From: Acidimicrobiia bacterium
GTDB lineage: Bacteria > Acidobacteriota > Vicinamibacteria > Vicinamibacterales > UBA2999
NCBI GenBank assembly: GCA_016871275.1
Contig: VFZG01000009.1
Span: forward strand, 55,858 to 119,857
DNA length: 64,000 bases
Direction of reading: 5' to 3'
In this document: piece by piece, positions 55,655-64,000 of the stretch
How the letters are laid out: each line of letters opens with the position of its first letter
Numbering within the stretch: position 1 is the first letter of the stretch
Made by a program: the position numbers and the translations under genes
The notes under the pieces: generated by a model
Database searches by the model: none
Seen by the model: the letters and a program-made list of their open reading frames with translations, nothing else
What the model was told of the DNA's origin: nothing

Positions 55655-58525
55655 CCTCGCGGCCGCTCGGCGTTTCATCTCCGAGAACTTTCGTACCGCG
55701 CGGTCGAAGCGATCCTGCAGCGGCTTGCGCTCCTCTGGCGCGAGCGGTCCGAGACGAGCCCACGCGGCCTGGGCGCTGCGCACTTCCTGATCGGCGGCGC
55801 GCTGCCGCGCGTCCTCGGCCTGTCGCGCCGCGCCGGCGCCCATGGTGTTGGCGGCGAGCGCTTCACGCCATTGGCGGGCGAGCAGTTCCGCCGGCGAGAG
55901 GTTCTTGGCCGGTTCGGTGCTATCGGCCGGCAGCTGCTTCTCGACCTTGGCGATCAGCTTCTCCATCTTGCCCTTGGTCTGATCGGGGTCGAGATCGGTG
56001 CCCTTGAAGCCATCGGGCCAGCGCGTCACCAGCGAGAACAGCGCGGCGTTGACGCGATCGGCGAGCGGCGCGAGCGTGTGGCGTGGCAGCTCGGGTCCCT
56101 GGACCCAGCGGGCACGGGCGGCCTGCACCTTCGCGTACAAATCGTCCGGCGCCGGCGCATCGGGCGCGGTGTCGGCGCCCGGCAGAAGCCCTTCGAGCTC
56201 GGCCACGGCGGTTTCGCGATCGGCCATTTTGCCCTGCAGGGCGGCCGCGTCGCGGTTCTTGAAGCGCTCGAAGAACAGATCGCACGCGCCGCGGAACTCG
56301 TTCCAGATCGCATCCGACTTGCTCTTCTTGACGGCGCCAATGGTCTTCCACTCGACCTGCAGTTTCTTGATGCGCGACGCCGCCTGTTCCCACTCAGTGG
56401 ACTGCGACAGTTGCTTCGCTTCAGCGACCAGCGCCTCCTTGCGCTTGAGGTTTTCGGTCCAGTCCTGCTTGCGCTGCTTGAGATCGTCCTGTCGGCGCGT
56501 GAAGAACTTGTCGCAGGCCGCGCGGAAGCGCTCCCACACGGCCTTCTCGCTGCCACGGGTGACAGCGCCAATCGCCTTCCACTCGGCCTGCAGCGCCTTC
56601 ATGGCCTCGGCGGTCTTCACCCAATCGGTGGATTCGGACATCGACTCGGCGCGCGCGCAGAGCGCGTCCTTCTTCTTCAGGTTGTCGACCCGTTCGGCTG
56701 CCTGCTGCGCGAACAGGTCCTTGCACTTCTCGTAGACCTGTTCCTGCGCCGACTTGAAGCGCGTCCAGAGCGCTTCGGCCTGCGAGCGCGGCGCCGCCGC
56801 GACCGGCTTCCAGCGTTCCTGCAGCGTGCGCATTTCGTTGGAGGCCTTTTCCGGATCGGTGTCGGCCAGCACGACCAGCGCTTCCATCTTGCCGCACAGT
56901 TCTTCCTGCACCTGGACGTTCGCCCAGCGCTTCCACTCCTCCGCTTCGCGCAGCTCCTGAATGCGGGGCGTCAACGCCGTACGCACCGCCTGCAGGCGGA
57001 CCATCAGGTCATCGCGATCCTGCTTGGTCGGCAGCGGGCCCATGGTGCCCACCGCGAGCTTGACGTCCTTCATCAGCTGATCGGTCTGCCTGAGGGTCAG
57101 CCCCTCGGCCGAGGCGCGTTGTTCGAACTGCTGCACCAGCGCCTGCAGCCGCTGCAGGTTGTCGGTCTGCTGCTTGCCCCTGCCATCGCGATGCAGCTGC
57201 TCTTCGGCGTCGAACTTCTGCGCTACCGCGTCGTAGCGGGCGCGCAGGTCCACGTCAATGTCCACGCCGCGGGCAATCGCCTGCCACTGCTTGCGCAGGG
57301 CGTACCACTGACTGCGAATGTCGGCGTAATTCGGATTGGCGGCGAGCGCTTCGATTTCCGGAACCAGGGTCGGCAAGCGTTCGGCCGACTGCTTCGCCAG
57401 CTGACGCCGCTCGTGCCGCTTTTCGGCGGCGCGGCAGGCTTCAGCGAATCGGCGGTCGAGTTCCGCGGCCCATGACTCCGGCATGCCGGGCATGCCGTCC
57501 CACGCGGCCCGTGCCTGCGCGATGCCGTCGGCAATGTCGTCGCCGCTCAGCGCTTCGACCCGCGCGCACACCGCGGCCCTCTCGGCCTGTTCCTGTTCGA
57601 GGGCGCGGCGCTGGCGACCGGCCTCCGCGCGCGCAGTTTCGTCCGCGGCCAGCCGATCGCGCACCACGGTCGACGCGCTCTCGAAGTCCGCTTCGATGTT
57701 CGGTTGAATGTCGGCGTCGGCGAGCAGCTCGACCCAGGCCACCCGAGTGGCCGCGTAGCTCTCGCGCAGCTGCGCGAAGTCGCTGACCGCGGCCAGGCCC
57801 GTCATGCGGTCGATCAGGTCGCGGGCTTTCGGCTGATCGGCGTCCTTGAACGCCGGACCGCTTTCGGTCTCGAGGGGGGCCGGCGCGGCGGCCTTCAACA
57901 GCGTGCGCGCCTTTTTCTGTGCCGCCTTGGTCCGCGCCTTGTCGGCGATGGCGTTCAAGGTATCGGTGCCGGCATCGCCAAGTTTGTCGATGGCGGCGAC
58001 GGCGGCGTCGGCGTATTCGCCGCGCAGCGCGACGCTTTCAATTTCAGCGGCCTCGGTCAGCCGCTCAAGCGCGACCAGGCGGGCGCCGGCTTCCGCGGCG
58101 TGCCGCGCAATGCTGCCCAGTGACTTCTCGGCGCGCACCGCGGCAATCGCGGCGCGCCGGATTTCATCCGGGCCGGCCGCCTTGGCGAGCTGTGCGAGCT
58201 CGCGCTCGCGCCCAAGCGAGGCCAGCGCCGCAACCGCCGTCATGGCGACCTCGGCATCGTGCTTCGAAGCCTGTTCGACCAGTTGGCTCAGGGCGTGATC
58301 GCGCACGCTGCCTTCCGACTCGTTGCGCACGATGTCGGCGAGCACCGACGCGTCGCCAATCCGGGCCACGGCCACCCGTCGCACGCGCGCATCGGCGTCG
58401 TCCTTCGCAAACGCGTTCAACGACTCGAGATCGGCCGGGTCGAGCTCGTGAATCGCTTCAATGCGGATGTTGGGATCGGGATGGGTGGACTTGGACTGCG
58501 GGCGGAGCTTATCGAGTATTCCCAT
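55649..58525 (-). CDS. DUF349 repeat protein with N-terminal HEAT-like repeats
   Basis: 958 residues, highly charged and predicted mainly helical. Residues about 15-215 read as HEAT-like helical repeats (AKDDADARVRRVAVARIGD and similar). The rest contains several DUF349 units, each with the pattern W-x-R-F-x-x-A-x-D-x-F-F: for example AVWERFRAACDKFFTRR and AIWNEFRGACDLFFERF, preceded by LQAEWKAIGAV and LQVEWKTIGAV. Long coiled-coil segments lie between. DUF349 proteins are cytosolic and of unknown function. No signal peptide was found. The stop codon falls in a simple-repeat array. It is divergent from the ArsR-metH operon across 174 bp. Confidence 0.9.
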   Translation of the reverse strand: MGILDKLRPQSKSTHPDPNIRIEAIHELDPADLESLNAFAKDDADARVRRVAVARIGDASVLADIVRNESEGSVRDHALSQLVEQASKHDAEVAMTAVAALASLGRERELAQLAKAAGPDEIRRAAIAAVRAEKSLGSIARHAAEAGARLVALERLTEAAEIESVALRGEYADAAVAAIDKLGDAGTDTLNAIADKARTKAAQKKARTLLKAAAPAPLETESGPAFKDADQPKARDLIDRMTGLAAVSDFAQLRESYAATRVAWVELLADADIQPNIEADFESASTVVRDRLAADETARAEAGRQRRALEQEQAERAAVCARVEALSGDDIADGIAQARAAWDGMPGMPESWAAELDRRFAEACRAAEKRHERRQLAKQSAERLPTLVPEIEALAANPNYADIRSQWYALRKQWQAIARGVDIDVDLRARYDAVAQKFDAEEQLHRDGRGKQQTDNLQRLQALVQQFEQRASAEGLTLRQTDQLMKDVKLAVGTMGPLPTKQDRDDLMVRLQAVRTALTPRIQELREAEEWKRWANVQVQEELCGKMEALVVLADTDPEKASNEMRTLQERWKPVAAAPRSQAEALWTRFKSAQEQVYEKCKDLFAQQAAERVDNLKKKDALCARAESMSESTDWVKTAEAMKALQAEWKAIGAVTRGSEKAVWERFRAACDKFFTRRQDDLKQRKQDWTENLKRKEALVAEAKQLSQSTEWEQAASRIKKLQVEWKTIGAVKKSKSDAIWNEFRGACDLFFERFKNRDAAALQGKMADRETAVAELEGLLPGADTAPDAPAPDDLYAKVQAARARWVQGPELPRHTLAPLADRVNAALFSLVTRWPDGFKGTDLDPDQTKGKMEKLIAKVEKQLPADSTEPAKNLSPAELLARQWREALAANTMGAGAARQAEDARQRAADQEVRSAQAAWARLGPLAPEERKPLQDRFDRAVRKFSEMKRRAAARG

Positions 58526-58681
58526 GCGGTGTTTCAGACCCCGGCGGCTCCAATGAGCCGGCCGACGCCTCCTCAGTTGTTCATGAGCCAGCCTCGCCGA
58601 ATCCTCGGCAAGACTGGGTGCCCCGAATGCAGGGCTTCGTACGGCGCAAAGAACAGGAATTATCGCATCTTGTCCGCAGAC

Positions 58682-58697
58682 ATCTATTAATGTAGAT
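58682..58697. promoter_or_regulatory. Palindrome ATCTA-N6-TAGAT, likely ArsR-type operator
   Basis: The AT-rich sequence ATCTATTAATGTAGAT, with 5-bp inverted arms, lies directly before the start of the ArsR-methyltransferase gene in an otherwise GC-rich context. It overlaps a possible -10 (TATTAA). Autoregulation by the adjacent ArsR-type protein is the obvious reading. Confidence 0.5.
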
Positions 58698-58699
58698 TA

Positions 58700-59646
58700 A
58701 TGGATATGAAAGCGGACGCGGCGCTCTACCGGCTGCTGGGCGACGAGGCCCGGCTGCGGCTGCTGCGCGTGCTCGACAAGGACCGGTTCAACGTCAAGGA
58801 GCTGACCGGCATCCTCGGGCTCGCGCAATCCGGCGTGTCGCGCCACCTTGGCCTGCTCAAGGAATCGGATCTCGTCGTCGAGGAGCGGGACGGCGCCTAC
58901 AGCTTCTACCGGCTGTCCCCTGCGCTCCGCGAGGACGCCAGGAGCCCGCTCTGGACGCTGCTGCAGTCGCAGTTCGAATCGGCCGCCGCCTCACCGTCGG
59001 CCAGGGCCGATGATGCGAGGCTGCAGGAAGTGCTGCGGCTGCGCCGCGAGAACTTCGAACACGTCGGCCCGGACACGCGCGACGGACGGCAGCTCGTCCC
59101 GGGACGCAGTTGGGCGGCGTGGTCACGTGCCCTCGCGCTGCTGCTGCCGGCGCTCGACGTGGCCGACCTCGGCTGCGGCGAGGGCTATCTGACCATCGAA
59201 ACCGCACGATGGGCGCGGCACGTCACCGCCGTCGACCGTTCGGCAAGCGTGCTGGCGCGGGCAAAGGCGCTCGCCACCCGCAAGAAATTCACGAACATCA
59301 CCTGGAAGAAGGGCGAGCTCGAGAAGCTGCCCATCGAGACCGGCACCATGGACGTGGCGCTGCTGTCGCAGTCGCTGCACCACGCGTCGGAGCCGCCGGA
59401 GGCGCTGCGCGAGGCGCTGCGCATTCTCAAGCCGGGCGGCCGGCTGCTGATTCTCGATCTGCGCCCGCACGACGAAACCTGGGTGCGGGAGAAGTTGGGC
59501 GATCGCTGGTTCGGATTCAGCGACGAACATCTGTCCGGCCTGTTGAATCGGGCCGGCTTCGGCGACGTCCGCGTCGCCCTCGGCGCGCGCCGCACCAACG
59601 ACCCGTTCGCGGTGCTGCTCGCGGTCGGGACCAAGAAGAAAAAGAC

Positions 59647-59650
<4 letters not shown>
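58700..59650 (+). CDS. ArsR-type regulator fused to a SAM-dependent methyltransferase
   Basis: 316 residues. Residues 1-95 are a winged helix: [56 protein letters not shown]. Residues about 130-310 are a class I methyltransferase with SAM motif [16 protein letters not shown], acidic VTAVDRS and the later [15 protein letters not shown]. This ArsR-MT fusion is often found beside metH or SAM-cycle genes and probably senses SAM or SAH to control them. Its TGA overlaps the metH ATG (ATGA), and an inverted repeat immediately upstream is a probable operator. No metal-binding cysteine box of ArsR sensors is seen. A second ATG two codons later is equally possible as start. Confidence 0.9.
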
Positions 59651-63496
<3,846 letters not shown>

Positions 63497-63507
<11 letters not shown>

Positions 63508-63763
63508 CACCACGCCCGTCGATCCGTCGCGTTGCCCATTGTGCGGCGAAGCCAATAGTTGCGGCGCCGACAGCGGCGCGGGGACGTGCTGGTGCTATTC
63601 GGTGCAGATACCCGGCGAGGTGCTCAACCGTGTGCCGCCTGCCGACCGCAACCGCGCCTGCATCTGCCAGAAGTGCGCCTCGGCCCAACACGTGAGTGAC
63701 GCCAACGGACAAAGCGAGCCTTCGTCAGCCTCAAGGGCCTGCACCACCCATCTCACAGGCTGA
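63497..63763 (+). CDS. Cysteine-rich CWC-family protein
   Basis: 88 residues. The opening [12 protein letters not shown], then [11 protein letters not shown] and ACICQKCA, gives the CxxCG...CWC...CxCxxC pattern of the cysteine-rich CWC family, small presumed zinc proteins of unknown role. The start overlaps the 3' end of metH by 11 bp, so it is likely cotranslated with metH. The C-terminal 25 residues are polar and probably disordered. Confidence 0.85.
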
Positions 63764-63837
63764 CGTGAACGACCTTCAGCGCCTCGATCCGGCAGCCGTC
63801 GTCATCCGCGTCTGGCCAACGGTAAGATGAGCGCGAC

Positions 63838-64000
63838 ATGACACATCCCTCAACGCCGCCGCTGCCGCCCGCGGCGATGGTCGTCACGGTCAAGGCGCCC
63901 GCGGCCGCTGGCGGCATGGCGCCGATGTTCCTGCTGCAGGATCGGCAGCAGACGGTGCAGTTCCCGCAAGTCGACCTGACGGTCGAAGTGACCGGCGAGC
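63838..64000 (+). CDS. Start of an unidentified gene (partial, runs off right edge)
   Basis: An open frame from the ATG at 63838 to the window end, 54 codons, on the strand of the metH operon. It reads MTHPSTPPLPPAAMVVTVKA, then AGGMAPMFLLQDRQQTVQFPQVDLTVEVTGE. The composition is plausible for coding (a Pro-rich start, then a strand-like pattern), but the part visible is too short to assign a family. Confidence 0.45.
   Translation, partial: MTHPSTPPLPPAAMVVTVKAPAAAGGMAPMFLLQDRQQTVQFPQVDLTVEVTGE

Noticed and set aside
58526..58699. Possible SAM, SAH or cobalamin riboswitch before the metH operon
   Set aside because: No conserved riboswitch core or pairing pattern could be seen; the palindrome at the start codon better fits a protein operator.
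59110..59646. Upstream in-frame extension of metH
   Set aside because: The frame is merely open in the second frame of the ArsR-methyltransferase gene; MetH homology begins just after the ATG at 59647.

Overview
This is a high-GC bacterial chromosome segment that falls into two halves. No rRNA, tRNA or phage gene was seen. Secreted and outer-membrane proteins, a PQQ quinoprotein, a penicillin-acylase-type lipoprotein, an oligoendopeptidase F and many sparse intergenic repeats suggest a Gram-negative soil bacterium. Acidobacteriota (Vicinamibacteria-like) would fit, but this is an inference from gene content only.

Left half (1-33,466, all minus strand, transcribed right to left): a large hybrid PKS-NRPS assembly line in five abutting or overlapping genes, cut by the left edge. 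Gene 1 (33,466-22,958) carries an acyl-AMP ligase, a dead ketoreductase-like domain, a PRMT-type methyltransferase and a carrier, followed by KS-AT-DH-KR-ACP. Gene 2 (22,955-13,071) is KS-AT-DH-cMT-KR-ACP followed by KS-(no AT)-KR-ACP. Gene 3 (13,074-4,684) is KS-(no AT)-ACP-aminotransferase-luciferase-like monooxygenase-C-A-PCP; its A domain reads like an asparagine code. Gene 4 (4,680-1,561) is KS-AT-ACP. Gene 5 (1,557 to beyond the left edge) begins C-A. Read in order, the line should build an acyl-ligase-primed, partly methylated, unsaturated or hydroxylated chain, convert it to a beta-amino (probably hydroxylated) acid, join it to Asn, extend once with malonate without reduction, then add at least one more residue. 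It combines features of iturin/mycosubtilin, microginin/puwainaphycin and microcystin-Adda logic, but I do not recognise the whole.

Just upstream in the same direction are a PAP2 phosphatase 17 bp before gene 1, and a small three-gene set (DUF697-like, outer-membrane barrel, 59-residue membrane protein) behind a TTGACA promoter.

Right half (36.4-64 kb): mostly housekeeping or secreted proteins. These are an extracellular nuclease-like protein, a lipocalin-like protein, a BNR-repeat protein, a thrB-thrC-pepF operon, divergent speA, a GNAT acetyltransferase, an acylase lipoprotein, an FGE-like protein, an NqrB/RnfD-like membrane protein with Sel1 repeats, a PQQ dehydrogenase, an outer-membrane barrel, a four-helix-bundle (23S-IVP) protein, a DUF349 protein, and an ArsR-methyltransferase/metH/CWC-protein operon.

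From 47.2 to 55.7 kb the short intergenic spaces are filled with simple tandem repeats (8-bp GGCTAGCR, 7-bp CTACGGG-like, 7-bp CTTCCTA) and one roughly 124-bp inverted repeat. Seven consecutive genes end within about 10 bp of such an element, and several stop codons lie inside the repeat itself.
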